A stretch of 64,000 nucleotides of DNA. Origin: Daldinia sp. FL1419. Its lineage: Eukaryota > Ascomycota > Sordariomycetes > Xylariales > Hypoxylaceae. This document shows positions 45,614-57,475 of the stretch, piece by piece (the first letter of the stretch is position 1; each line of letters begins with the position of its first letter). Under the pieces are notes generated by a model. The model did no database searches, was not told the DNA's origin, and saw nothing but the letters and a program-made list of their open reading frames with translations. Made by a program: the position numbers and the translations under genes. The stretch lies in assembly GCA_025201765.1 (NCBI GenBank), contig MU623366.1:62001-126000 (forward strand). Direction: 5' to 3'.

Positions 45614-48600
45614 TCAAGACGCGTAAGCAAAATTAGAGCCTCTACAGGCCAACCAAAATTGGCGGACAAGACCGGTAGTTGCCCGTTGACCACGGAGCCT
45701 ATGCCAAAAAGTCAGCCTGAATCCAACTAGATATGGAGACTGGGGTGTATGATAGTGAGAAAACTCACATGATTACTTTCTTGAGGAACAGCTCCTTATC
45801 CTCTGCGGACACCTTGTCACTAGGAAATGCTGGGTCTTGCAGGGCCGCTCCCAACCACTGACGGGCGTTGACTTGTTGCGCTACCAGCTTCTTTAGCGGC
45901 TCGCAGAGTTTGTCGAGTTCACTTCTCGCCGCCTTGCCCCCTATATTATGTATAAGTGATTCAGACAACTTCGGGCCAAGATATGTTAACGCGTTATCCA
46001 CGATAGCTCGAGTATTTTCATCGGTTGTCTGGAGTGAAATAAATGTAGACTAATTCCCACGGGGTTAGTTTTACCGCCGGTTTCTTACGATGCCTAGAGA
46101 CTTTACTAACCCAGAAGTCTGCTGCTGCTGCTTTCGGCAATGGCTCGTTTCCATTTAACAGCTTGATAGCGAACATAAAGAGGAATTCTAGCATATTCGC
46201 GGGCTGGGACATGAATATTTCTGGACGCTTTGACATGACCCTCTGGGAAAATTCGAGGCCGTACTGCGCCAGCTCGGGGTCTTGATCGGGTTCTACACCA
46301 TCGTTAACAATATCGTTCAACGATTAATTGTTGGACAACAAAGGGATGGTGGTCAAAATACTTTGACAGCCAAAGGGATAAAATAACTCACCCGAAAGTT
46401 GGTTCAGAAGGCTGAAAACCCATGGTAACAGCTGGCTGATGACATCTGCTACGTATTTCTTTTGGTTTCCGCTACCTAGCGACGTGACGAATACACTTGC
46501 CGTATTGACCACTGTAGCAATACGATTATTCCACCTACTTGTGATAAACTCGGTTACCATTTGTGGGGGGAATACGAATGGTCCAGGCTCCGTTTCGGAA
46601 AATCCAGCACGAAGGATACTGCAGATAACATCGACTACCTCGCTATTGCTCGAAAATGTGTCCTTTAGTCGGACTAGGATACTCTAAGATCCCTATTAGC
46701 CATGCCTTTAGCACGACGCAAAATACACTTACCATGACCTCGGCCTGTATCTGTTCCATGTCGGCGTTGGATGACATTTGAGCAGCTTCGTCGTCAGACT
46801 CCAAGTCCACGAGAGCTTCAGACGGTGCCTGGATACCCTTAGCGATGCTACAGAAGCACCTAAGAGCCCTGATTGCGAGATTCAATGATATTTCCGACGC
46901 CGGGACAGGTGTATCCGGGCGCTGTGCAAAGTCATAGGCTCGTACTATCACCTACACTGTGTTAGAAAATTGTCCATCGCTAGCCCCGACACAAATTTTC
47001 TATTTTAATTAAATCAAACTTACTGGATGATCAGGAGGCAGAAGAGATTCTTCGCCGCAAGCCGATAGTTGCAAGCTGGTATCAACGTCTGTCCCAATTA
47101 TGGCGAGTAACCTCCGAAAGGCGCCTGCTTTCCGAGCTTCTTCGGGAACCGCCTGTATGATAGATGCAATAGCACCCACAACCCTCTCTTCCGCTAATGA
47201 ATCAAGTTCACTACTGCGCAATGTTCCGTATTGTTCGAGGAAAGCATCAACTTCGGTAGTTAAAATAGATCTACAGGAAGAGCAGAGTGTGTAGATCGAT
47301 TTCGACGAGGGCAGTGCGAGATGTCTATCACCCACCGCGCTGAATAGTAGGTTCAAAGCAGCCGGTAAGAATTCCGCATGGTTACCAAAGTAATCCGAGT
47401 AACGTTCTATAAGATAAAGACACGTCTGCCTCGCTCGTACGGGTACCACGCTTTGCCCTTGGCGTAACAATTCGAACAATGGCGAGCCAAACACCTGAGT
47501 TAAGATGTCGTCAAACGAATTTTCATCGGGTAAACAATCGGAAAGGGAGCCTAAGCAAAATGCTGTTGCTTCAAGCTCCGCCCAAGCGGACCTCGGTAAG
47601 GCTTCAAGCATATTTTTTGCAAAGATTGATACCAACTCCTTACCGATTATTGTATATACTGACTGTAGAAAATCGGCAACATCCTTTCGGGCATCTCCAA
47701 AGGAGGTTCTTTCTGTAGAATCCCAAGAATTATACACGGAGATATGAGGGTATTGTATCTTTCGCGAACTTTCTATGACGGCCTGCATTATTTGCCATAT
47801 AGGTGGTTTATCCCATTGCCTCTCCTCAGTCAAGTCTGAGGATGAATTGTCCACCAAAAATTCAACGAAAGTGCCCCAAAATTCGATAGATGGAACGAAT
47901 ATCCTATCGTCTACTCCGGGATAGCCTTTCGCGCCTAGCAGGCCAGCGAGCATAGCAAGGAAGCGTTGAGCTCTCTCATTGGTCCCATCTGCTAAATCTT
48001 GTACTCGCGCATTGCCAAAGGACAACATAAAAAGGCCAAAATGGACATCATCGTCATCCATCTCCTCATTCTCTATGAGGCTACGATATCTACCTTGAGC
48101 CCAATCACTTTCGAAGACAGAGTATAAGGATTCGAAGTGCTCTTGGAGGAAGAATAAGGGCCAGTCCTCTAGAACATCAGTAAGAAGCCCGACGGCGGCG
48201 TCATACAGCTCTGCATTTGGGAGGCAGTTGATAACAGGTTCCACTAGTTTCTGAAGCTGTTGGACCAACGGCTGTTTTTGATTTCGTTGCATATATTGAA
48301 GCCAAGCTTGTAGACAACTTATCGAATCCGCCGGACGGGTATTGCGGTCGCCAACAGGCTTAATACCATGAGCCACAAGGATTGCAGCATCAGCAGCAAT
48401 ATCTACAAGTCGCTCGTGAAGGGAGATATTCTTGACAGATTTAGCATCAATCTTCTCTGCCTCGTTAGGCAATATCTGAGCGAACCATGAAACTGCGTAT
48501 AAATTTTCAACGTCTAATGACTGGAGTGTAGCCTCATACGCGGAAGCATTATCGACCTCGTCAATAGGCACATAGGTGCGACTATCCAAGCAAAACGTAA

Positions 48601-49166
48601 GATGGCGGATACATCTGGGCCAGATATGGGAATAGTGAATAAAATATGTAACCAGAGTACTGCAAAGCTTCTTGACAACGAAACCTGCTGTGTCGTCCCT
48701 TAGAGAGGTAATAAGGAAGCCGATAAGCTTCTGAAGGACGGACACTGCGTCCTCATCTGATAAACTATCCACAGGTGAGAAAATTGAATATAGAGATGGA
48801 CCGTCGAGATAATTACCTACATTTCAGTGTTTAACTTTACGGTGAATGTCAATGCACCGAAAAATTTGACATTCTGATCCGGTCGACTTAGTAGGCCGTC
48901 TGCAAGCTGCCACCCTCCTGGAGATTTCTGGAGAGTTTGAAGAATTTCCTGGATGCGAGAAATAGTATGAGGGGGGTTCGGCTTATACAGCTCGTGGACC
49001 AACTATAAAGAGCGTTATTATCGTAACTCAGAAAACCTATACGGGATTACTATAGCAATATTCTAGGATAAACTTATAAGACTTATAAGATTATGGCAAT
49101 AGGTATGTGTATGCTTACTTGTTCAACTTCTGGCAGAGTAATAGTTTCAATCGATATGCTTTCCAT
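45614..49166 (-). CDS. Importin-beta family karyopherin, importin-13/Kap122-like
   Basis: Eight exons on the minus strand, 49166-49119, 49002-48821, 48764-47024, 46951-46733, 46683-46392, 46292-46111, 46049-45769 and 45698-45614, give 1009 aa, the usual size for this family. Such proteins are HEAT-repeat carriers that move cargo through nuclear pores under Ran control. The N-terminal segment LPEVEQLVHELYKPNPP and FFGALTFTVKLN is typical of the Ran-binding importin N-terminal domain. The rest is a chain of paired helices without low-complexity runs. The end, LRGQRATTGLVRQFWLACRG followed by SNFAYAS, matches what I recall of fungal importin-13-like proteins. The joint at exons 2-3 is the least certain in sequence, though in phase. 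Assignment to Kap122/Pdr6 rather than another Mtr10/TNPO3-like member is inference. Confidence 0.88.
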
Positions 49167-50299
49167 GGTCGTTTTGATTTTCGTGAGATGCCTCATCCAT
49201 ATCGGGAAACTAGTACCCAAGGTTCTGGATTTAGAATAAAAATTCCGGAAGCACGTAGTTCATTCGTGCGCGAGTGAAGTAAGAGATGTTTGTTGAATTC
49301 TAGGTGGAAACACGTTGTTTAAAGAGACGAGGCTGAAATAGGCGTTAATTCAAATGTCCCCTGTAAAAATCACATATGTAACAATTTGATGGATTCACGA
49401 CGTACCTATTGTCCGCCTAAGAGATTTATACATGAGGTATCGGATAGCTATTGACCAATTCAGATTCACTTATTAGGCTTCATTGAGTGTAACAAAAGCT
49501 AAGAAATGAGATAAACTGGTGAAATGATTGGAATTCGCTATCCGTTGTGATTTAAAACGTCATCCCGCAAATAATGAAACCTGGAAGGTACCGACAAGCT
49601 CGGGAGCTCATACAAAGAAAGAGGTACACATGTGCATACATGTAGGTTTAGTGCCCAATTTTGATTGTGGGGTTTTTATCCGTATCGTACAAATATGGAT
49701 ACAATATGGGTACAAAGGTATAGAGGTACAATACGTGTATTGCTTCGTACCGTCAATCGTTGCGTGAGCAAACCTATGGAGGTATCTACCTCCCTTACAT
49801 ATGCTACCTAGGTACTAGGTACCCGTATAGACACTTAGTGTTTTAAAGTATATATACTCTCGGAATATCACATCATGATTCAAAGCCTAGTTAAATTCCG
49901 TGCATCTAAAAAAATAAATTGGTTTGCTTTCATGTATTCATAGGTAAATATCCACTTTAGTAATACTTACATCCAAGGTACAAACCCCCTCCACCAAAGG
50001 TCTCCATCCCACCCTTTTTTCTAATAAGTCCACCTCCAGGTCCTAACTCTGACCTCCTTAATAATACTAAACCTTAGCAACTTCAACTCCCGATATCTAC
50101 TTTTCGTAAAAGATATCGACTTGAAGAATTAGCCAATCGCTAGGATTTCTAGTAGCTGCGCTTTTGCGAGAATACGACTAGAATACTTCGGATTCATCAG
50201 GGCCACTTGCGCTCGGATTTGCGGTATCTCATAGTTGGTTTCCCAAGCTAGACTCTGCTGGGTTGCGGCAGTTAGTGTTCGGCGATATCGTTACAGTTG
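49167..50299. other. Divergent intergenic region between importin and aminopeptidase P
   Basis: About 1.1 kb with TACCTAGGTA at 49805-49814 and other partial palindromes. The plus-strand frame at 49528-49767 has no ATG-based support or recognised motif. Promoters for both flanking genes must lie here. Confidence 0.4.
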
Positions 50300-52520
50300 A
50301 TGCCGATAAGAATTTCTCCGCCTCCTTGCGCATGGTATATGCCTTCGAGGATCACGCTTTCACCCATCGTTAAATTACCTAGACTCGGATATCGACTGTG
50401 GAATCCTCAGGTCTCTCCGATAGCCACCCTACGTCCAGTATATCGGTTTCAGAGCACTATTACAGCTATCAAGATGGAAAAGGTCGACACCAGTGCCCGT
50501 CTTACCGAGCTCCGGAAGCTTATGAGCGAGAAAAACGTTGACGTGTATAGTAGGCTAGCCAATGCATCGTGTTCTTGAGTTCCTTGGGTTTTGGCGGCTG
50601 ACGATTTTCCTGTTAAGTCGTCCCGTCCGAGGATAGTCACTCCTCCGAGTATATTGCTCCGTGTGATGCTCGCCGTGCCTTTATCTCCGGCTTTACTGGC
50701 TCTGCTGGTTGCGCCGTTATTACTCACGAAAAGGCAGCTTTAGCTACGGATGGCCGTTACTTCAACCAAGCTTCCAAGCAGCTCGACGATAACTGGCACT
50801 TGCTAAAGCAAGGTCTCCAGGATGTTCCTACCTGGCAAGAATGGTCTGCAGAACAGGCTGCGGGTGGTAAAGTTGTAGCTGTAGATCCGACCCTATTGAC
50901 GAGCGGCGCAGCGAAGAAGCTTTCAGAGAAGATTAAGAAGAGCGGAGGGAAAGAGTTGGCGGCGGTTGAGGTGAACCTAGTCGATATTGTTTGGGGCGAT
51001 ACCCGACCCGCTCGACCCAACGAACCAGTGATTGTTCTCAGCGAAAAGTTCAACGGAAAAGATGTGAGGGCGAAGCTCGGCGAGCTTCGAAAGGAACTTG
51101 AGAAAAAGAACTCGCTTGGATTCGTCGTCTCGATGCTCGATGAGATCGCTTGGCTCTTTAACCTTCGAGGAAACGATATCCCATATAACCCGGTCTTCTT
51201 TTCGTACGCCATCGTTACTGCCGAGGAAGCTACTCTTTACATTGATTCGTCGAAGCTAAGCAGCGAGGGTCAATCGTACCTCACTGAGAATGGTGTCGTC
51301 ATTAAACCGTACGAGGATATCTTCAACGACGCCTCTGCGCTTGGAAAGTCCGTCGAAATTAAGGAGTCAGGAGAAGCCAGTAATAAGATCCTTATATCGA
51401 ATAGGGCTTCGTGGGCTTTGAAGCGGGCTCTTGGCGGTGATGATGCTGTAGACGAGATTAGGAGTCCTGTTGGCGATGCTAAGGCAGTGAAGAACGAGGC
51501 CGAATTGGAAGGAATGAGGGCATGCCACATCAGAGACGGTGCCGCTCTAATTGAGTACTTCGCTTGGCTTGAAGACCAACTAATAGCGAAGAAAGCAACC
51601 ATTGATGAAGTTGCGGCTGCGGATAAGCTCGAGGCTCTACGTGCGAAGCAAAAGGACTTCGTTGGACTTTCATTTCCCACGATATCATCAACGGGGCCAA
51701 AGTAAGTATACGTAAATTTGCGTCCTATGATAAACTCCTAATTCTAACCACCCCTTTTTAGCGCCGCCGTCATCCACTACAAACCAGAGCCGGGGAGCTG
51801 TTCGGTCATCGATCCCAATGCAGTTTATCTATGTGACTCTGGGGCACAATACCTTGATGGTACTACAGACACTACTCGAACATTACATTTTGCTGAGCCC
51901 ACCGAGGCCGAAATCGAAGCCTATACACTCACGCTAAAGGGAAACATTGCTCTAGATAGAGCTGTATTCCCCAAGGGAACAACAGGATTTGCGCTAGACG
52001 CTCTCGCACGCCAGCACCTATGGGTATGTTCACAAAAAATTTAAATTTTTTTTTCAATCACAGGACTAATAGGTTTACTTACTCGGTTATTTAGCTACAA
52101 GGACTCGACTACCGTCATGGCACAGGTCATGGTGTTGGCTCGTACTTGAACGTGCACGAAGGACCGATCGGCATCGGTACCAGAGTGCAGTATTCGGAAG
52201 TGGCTTTATCCGCGGGAAACGTCATCTCCAACGAACCCGGTTATTACGAAGATGGTGCATTTGGTATCCGCATTGAGAATATCGTCATGGTTAAGGAAGT
52301 ACAAACGAAGTATAAGTTTGGCGACAAGCCATATCTCGGCTTCGAACACGTCACTATGGTACCCTACTGCCGCAAACTCATCGACCCTAACCTTCTGACA
52401 AGTGAAGAGAAGGCATGGCTAAATGACTACAACGCAGACATTTGGAGCAAGACGAAGGGTTATTTTGAGAATGACGAATTGACCACAACTTGGTTGAAGA
52501 GGGAAACACAGCCTTTCTGA
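50300..52520 (+). CDS. Xaa-Pro aminopeptidase P (M24B metallopeptidase)
   Basis: Four exons, 50300-50549, 50618-51701, 51762-52023 and 52095-52520, give 673 aa. The enzyme removes the N-terminal residue when proline is second. The first splice rebuilds the family sequence DVYIVPSEDSHSSEYIAP followed by CDARRAFISGFTGSAG. The five metal ligands of the pita-bread fold are all present: D470 and D481 in DSGAQYLDGTTDTTRT, H544 in HGTGHGVG, E579 in NEPGYYE and E593 in IENIVMV. The first 58 residues are rich in Arg, Pro and Ser and nearly free of acids. A second in-frame ATG (50474) starts the usual cytosolic form MEKVDTSARLTELRKLM. One gene could therefore give mitochondrial and cytosolic forms. Confidence 0.95.
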
Positions 52521-52589
52521 AGTGGAGGTTGATTTGGGCATTCGACGGCCTCCGTATATTGTTATCTGCCTAGGTACATAACACAACAG

Positions 52590-53149
52590 CTAGAATTGCA
52601 TAAATGCAGACGCAGCGAAGAACAGCCCGAAAGACAAATTAAACGCTGGGTTCTTTTCCAATGCATTTAATATACGTGAATTTCCTAGCCTTTGCTTCAA
52701 TTTGAGTTGCTGTACTAGATCTAGGCCGTATCTCGAAGCCACCTGAGTGATATTAGAGGGAGGATACCAAGACGAATTTTCCTCATACATACCTGAACGA
52801 CTACTGCAGAGAGACCTACAAGTAGCACCAGCGTCCGGGAGAAAATACTAATAAGTAGTCCTGATATAAACCCTAGAATATTCTCTTAGTCATGTCTGGG
52901 AACTGTCGTGCACTGCTTCGACTAACCCGCAATGCTACCACCCGAAAGTTGCTTCAATAACTCGGGGTCTAACCTCTCCTTCGTAGGAGGAAGATTGCTC
53001 ATCGGCCGCGGCGTGTCCCTTGCATCTAATCTGAGTTTTGGCTGTCTAAACGTCGCCATACTCGTTCCGAGAGAGAGACCGACGATGCCGGCGCCGAGAG
53101 CATGACGCGGCATGAATGTTCGTGTTCGCATAAGGAGTCTTGCAGACAT
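52590..53149 (-). CDS. FUN14-family small mitochondrial membrane protein
   Basis: Three exons, 53149-52927, 52872-52793 and 52742-52590, give 151 aa. FUN14 proteins lie in the mitochondrial outer membrane; the animal member FUNDC1 is a mitophagy receptor. The N-terminus is Arg/Met-rich with a first hydrophobic stretch (LGAGIVGLSLGTSM). After a Pro-rich linker comes the conserved LSGGSIAGFISGLLISIFSR, then LVLLVGLSAVVVQVASRYG, and a last hydrophobic segment near the C-terminus (FNLSFGLFFAASAFMQF). The Gly-rich membrane helix pattern supports the family, but the protein is short and divergent. Its stop codon is only 69 bp from the stop of the convergent aminopeptidase P gene. Confidence 0.75.
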
Positions 53150-54010
53150 TTTTGAATGGTGTTGAGACTGGGTATTCCGTCTAAATACCTAGGTTAGGTA
53201 GGTACGTAAGTAATAGTAGCGTAAGGCGAGAGCTATTATAGATCAACAACCAATTATAAGCTTGAGAGATTTAGTAGGATTTCGAATAATACTTCAAAAA
53301 AACAAAAAAGGTACGGTTTGGTTCAAGCAGGAATTGACGAATACGGTCTATACCTATTTAATGGGAGCTTCGGATTACTTTTCTAGCCATTGACGTCACT
53401 CACTTTTTGAGGTACATAAGGTTACTCCATCGCAGCTACGCGATGACTGCCAACACCCGAAGTCGCACATTTATTTTAGTTGTCCTTTCCTTGGTTCCAC
53501 CGCTAAAATCCCCTAAACTCCTCCACGTGGGCCCCAATATTCCATGGAGCTCCCGGAGAGTTTTTTCTAACTTGCCTAGCTCCAATGCACGACTTTGATT
53601 CCTCCGTCCTGTCTCCTCGGCTTTGTTTGTTCGTCCGAGAATTCATGTTGATGAGGCTGCAATTATAAGCATTATATTCCGACTGACTGACTGGTTGCAT
53701 ATGTGCTTAGTTGGTGGAAAAGCACCACCTTGGTATCAAATTTAAAAATGCATAGACCTTGACCGTTTTTGCCCTTTCCTTCGGGTTGGTCCGCTTCCTG
53801 ACTCCTAAAACGCCAGTTCACCTTTTTTCCCCCTGACCCAACCGGGTGAACCGCCCTGGTATCTGAAGGCCTTGTTTCCCTGTCAACAGACCGCTCTTTA
53901 TACAGTCTTCCTTTACTCTCCTAGGCAAGCGAAAGGGCCCGACCCAGCCGATTTCAAGGGCGACTTTTGCTATATCATTTCGATAGGCACTGTCTTCTGC
54001 CCTTTCTCGC
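53150..54010. other. Intergenic region between FUN14-like and CENP-A genes
   Basis: Contains the FUN14-like promoter and the 3' side of the CENP-A gene, both read on the minus strand. A perfect CRE palindrome lies at 53391-53398. The open frames at 53407-53598 (+) and 53818-54036 (-) match nothing I know. Confidence 0.4.
53391..53398. promoter_or_regulatory. CRE/ATF-type site TGACGTCA
   Basis: A perfect eight-base palindrome recognised by bZIP factors of the ATF/CREB class, 242 bp upstream of the FUN14-like start. Function is inferred from the motif alone. Confidence 0.4.
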
Positions 54011-54624
54011 TTAGCCAAGGCCACCCCATACGCCACGTATTCTTCTCGCGAGCTGGATGTCCTTCTGCATGATGGTCACTCGTTTCGCGTGGATGGCGCA
54101 TAGATTTGTATCCTCGAATAAGTGGACAAGAAACGCCTCGGCAGATTCTTGGAGCGCTAATATAGCTTGCGATTGCCACCGCATCTCCTCGTCTACTGGG
54201 CGCATGGTTGAAGCTATTTCTCTGACCTGGGTATTTAGTTAGCATGAATCCACCTTGGGATAATTCTTTTCGTATTGGACGTACAAGTCGGGCAAAAGGC
54301 AATTTTCTCAGCAGCAAATCAGTGTTGTTTTGTAGTTTTCGGATTTCTCTCAATGCGACAGTTCCTGGCCTGTATCTTCTTCTCCGGGGGTAAGGAATCG
54401 GGTCTCCGGCTGCAGGTCTATTAGCTATTTGGTCCGAATATAAATTGTCGTTAACTTATAAACTTACGTCTTGCCCTCATCGGGTCATTCAAATCGGGGA
54501 ATCCGTGAGGATAAAGCCTCCGTCCACCTCCTTCACCCCCTCCACTCCCTCCGCTGCCTCCGCTGCCTCCGCTGCCTCTACCTCGTCCTCGTCCTCGTCC
54601 ACCTTGTCCACGACCCCGATCCAT
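54011..54624 (-). CDS. cenH3: Centromeric histone H3 variant CENP-A/CenH3
   Basis: Three exons, 54624-54468, 54424-54285 and 54226-54011, give 170 aa in continuous phase. CenH3 replaces H3 in centromeric nucleosomes and marks the kinetochore site. The histone core starts at PRRRRYRPGTVALREIRKLQ (alphaN), then TDLLLRKLPFARLVREI. Loop 1 reads ASTMRPVDEEMRW, one or two residues longer than canonical H3 and lacking its AQDFK, a CENP-A hallmark. The alpha2 helix (QESAEAFLVHLFEDTNLCAI) and HAKRVTIMQKDIQLARRIRG follow, and the end is VWGGLG, not H3's ERS. The N-tail is not H3-like: it has no ARTKQ, but an Arg-Gly repeat (RGRGQGGRGRGRGRG) and Ser-Gly-Gly repeats. Introns are 43 and 58 nt. No single exon gives a long frame, so simple ORF calling would miss this gene. 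Confidence 0.95.
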
Positions 54625-55710
54625 ATTTAGAGTAATAAGTACGGTATACCAGAGTTTTAAACAAGAGGTTAATGTGTTTTAGTGGCGATGCGACAACTAT
54701 GCGATTTAGTGTAGCGCGTAGTATAGGGATGCCTCGGGTAGAGGGTATATGTATTGAATCGAGAAAGTGGATTATAATCAATGAATAGGTATTATGCGAT
54801 TGAAAGCCGTCGTCTTGGAAAGAAAGAGGTTTGTTACTTTGAATGACAAACGGGCATTAGTACATTCCTATGAAAGAGAAAGAGAAAGAAAAGAAAGAGA
54901 TCATATGAATTCGGTTGGAGAAGCATAATAATGTGTGTTGCGTGTGTGTGTGAACGCTGGAAAAACCAAGGGGCTGGGAAATTCAATTTGCAACTGCCCA
55001 CTTCTATCTTCTATTAGACGCGACTTTTACCACGCCCCGCGACGCGCGCTCCAGCCATTTCAATTAAAACCCCTGCAAATCTTAAACTTAGTGGGTCCCT
55101 TAGTCTGCCCCTGGATTAGTACCCTCACGCGAGAAATTGGCTTTGACCGGGGGATCAACGAGTTTCTAGCAGCCACAAGCAAGCCATAAGCAAGCCACAG
55201 CCCATATCAAGTCGATACCAGGTATTAAATTGGTGTGGACGTCATTAACCTAACGGTTAGCTGCTTCCATACACTTCGCGGAAAAATGCAAGATAGCGAT
55301 ATAATTCATTTAACCAGAAAATAAGATCTTGTGCCGTCCGGAATCGCTAATTGCTGGCATTTAGTGGACTTACGTACCTATACATGCCCACCGTATTCAA
55401 TACCGGTTCAATACCAGGTACCATCTTGGTAGCTGAACGAGCAAATGACAGATCAATACTCCGATAAGGCCAGATTAGCAGTGGGCTGAGGAGGCAATCC
55501 CGCCATCGCCGTAAATTTACAACTACACATTACCTACATCAAACTTCCGTTTGAAACTTCCTTCTTTTCTCTTTCTCCTGCTTCTCGTCCTGTGTATTCA
55601 TTAACGTATCAAATTCCATACGTTTCTGTTATAATTCTTGTAAGACCATCATTCGAATTAGATTACCTTCTTGCCCTCGTTCCATATATAACCGCCAGTC
55701 GCGATTCGAT
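54625..55710. other. Divergent intergenic region between CENP-A and Derlin genes
   Basis: About 1.1 kb with purine-rich GAAAGAGAAAG repeats near 54870-54900 on the CENP-A side and CT-rich leader sequence near 55558-55590 on the Derlin side. No gene is supported. Confidence 0.4.
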
Positions 55711-56534
55711 ATGGATCAGATGATTCCTGGCGATGGGGGCCGAAACCCATTAGAGGCCTGGTTCTGGGAGATGCCCATATGCACCCGATGGTGGACAACC
55801 GCAACGGTTTTGACGAGCGCTTTGGTGCAATGCCAAATGGTTACCCCATTCCAATTGTTCTATAGCGTTCGCACCGTATTTCAAAAGGGGGAAGTAAGTT
55901 TTCTCGTGCCTGAACAAAGGGCACCAACCTGGAGATGATGGCCAACTTGCTAACTTACCTGACTTTATAGTATTGGCGATTGTTAACTACATTTTTATAC
56001 TTCGGGCCGTTCTCGTTCGATCTTCTCTTCCATGTATACTTCCTCCAGCGATATTCTCGACTCCTAGAAGAGTCATCCGGTCGATCGCCAGCTCACTTCT
56101 CCTGGTTGATGGTATACACCATGGCCTTCCTCATTGTTTTGTCGCCGTTCGTGTCCATGCCGTTCCTCGGTCACCCGTTGTCATCAACGCTAGTTTACAT
56201 CTGGTCACGACGAAACCCAGACACTCAACTGAGCTTCCTGGGCTTGCTCGTGTTTACTGCGCCGTACCTGCCCTGGGTGTTGATGGGTTTCAGCCTCGTT
56301 ATGCATGGGACGGTACCTAAGGATGAGATCATGGGTGTTGTTATTGGCCACATCTGGTACTTCTTCTCTGACGTGTATCCTCCGATGCATAATGGTTCTC
56401 GACCTCTTGACCCGCCTACGTGGTGGCGCCGACTTTTCGAGGGCCGACAGCAGAGAGACGAGACAGCCGATGCGATCAATAACGAGTTCGCAGTGGCTGG
56501 AGGTCCGGAACTTGCTGCAGCAGATTTGCGATAA
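55711..56534 (+). CDS. der1: Derlin (Der1-family) ER membrane protein
   Basis: Two exons, 55711-55893 and 55971-56534, give 248 aa. Derlins are rhomboid-like pseudoproteases that help move misfolded proteins out of the ER for degradation (ERAD). The start NPLEAWFWEMPICTRWWTT and the segment TPFQLFYSVRTVF are typical. The splice creates YWRLLTTFLYFGPFSFDLLF, which holds the conserved WR motif. HVYFLQRYSRLLEE follows, then several hydrophobic segments and the GHIWYFFSDVYP stretch. No Ser-His catalytic pair of active rhomboids is evident. The C-terminal tail is short, Arg- and Glu-rich, and lacks a clear SHP p97-binding box. Confidence 0.94.
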
Positions 56535-57475
56535 GCAGAAATAAGACAAACCGATTCAGATAGTAGTAGACGGCTATTATTCGCTCATTCGTGGCGTTTG
56601 GGGTCAGATTCCAGTGACATTCATTTACAGTGGCGTTATCCAAGGGACAATATGGGGGCGTTGAAGGTTGATACGGAATAAAACATAGCAACAAACCACA
56701 GGTGATGGGTCTTTTGTACATATTGTTAAACCAGTCCATCGAACCACACGGTTGTTAGTGAGATTACTTTTTAACTTAACTAAAAAGTGTCCTTCGTAGG
56801 AGACTTTTGAGTTGGATTTTTGCGAAGTAATAAAGAAAAAAAAAATATTAAACCAACCCTGCATCCATTGCTATCACGAGCCTTCTTATAACTGTCAGAT
56901 GGATACGGAATTTCGGTATGGGAGCTAATCATCTTTCGAAGCAGAGTCTGAATATCAGGCTCTTGACATCCTAAACAATTCTATTGGCCTCTTAGTTGCA
57001 TCGCATCATGCAATAAACCTTCGTCGGACGAAACAATTACCTACCTAGGCGCATATAAAGATAATGTAATGTTATAATGCTACTATACTCATAGAAGGAT
57101 TCTATATAAGATAGCCTGCTTTATAGGATCATCAACTATAAGTCTATTCCACCAATAAACAGCCAACTTTTAGAAATAGCGGGACGCAAGTCTCTACATA
57201 GTAGGTACCTAGACCCCACCAAAGGAAAAAAAGAGAACCTATCGCCCGGCCGCCCCGACGTCACACCTGAGATTTACCTAAAGTTACTCACCTGCTGGCG
57301 CCATCGCTGCTAATTACGAATCGGGAGGCTTATATATATGAAAGACGGCCACCCAGAAATATTTGCTAGCAAACCCTCATTCCAAATTTCCTAATATATT
57401 TCTCCGGTCTACGTAAATAAGGCAAATATATCAGCTTATTTATTCAACTCCTCGTTGCGCATTAAACAATTCGAA
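56535..57475. other. Intergenic region upstream of acireductone dioxygenase
   Basis: Contains AT-rich 3' sequence of the Derlin gene, TAGGTACCTA at 57202-57211 and a GACGTCAC half-palindrome near 57255, possibly a bZIP site for the downstream gene. No gene is seen. Confidence 0.4.

Noticed and set aside
53818..54036. 72-codon minus-strand frame at the 3' end of the CENP-A gene
   Set aside because: It overlaps the end of CENP-A exon 3 in another frame and then runs into 3' sequence; no motif.
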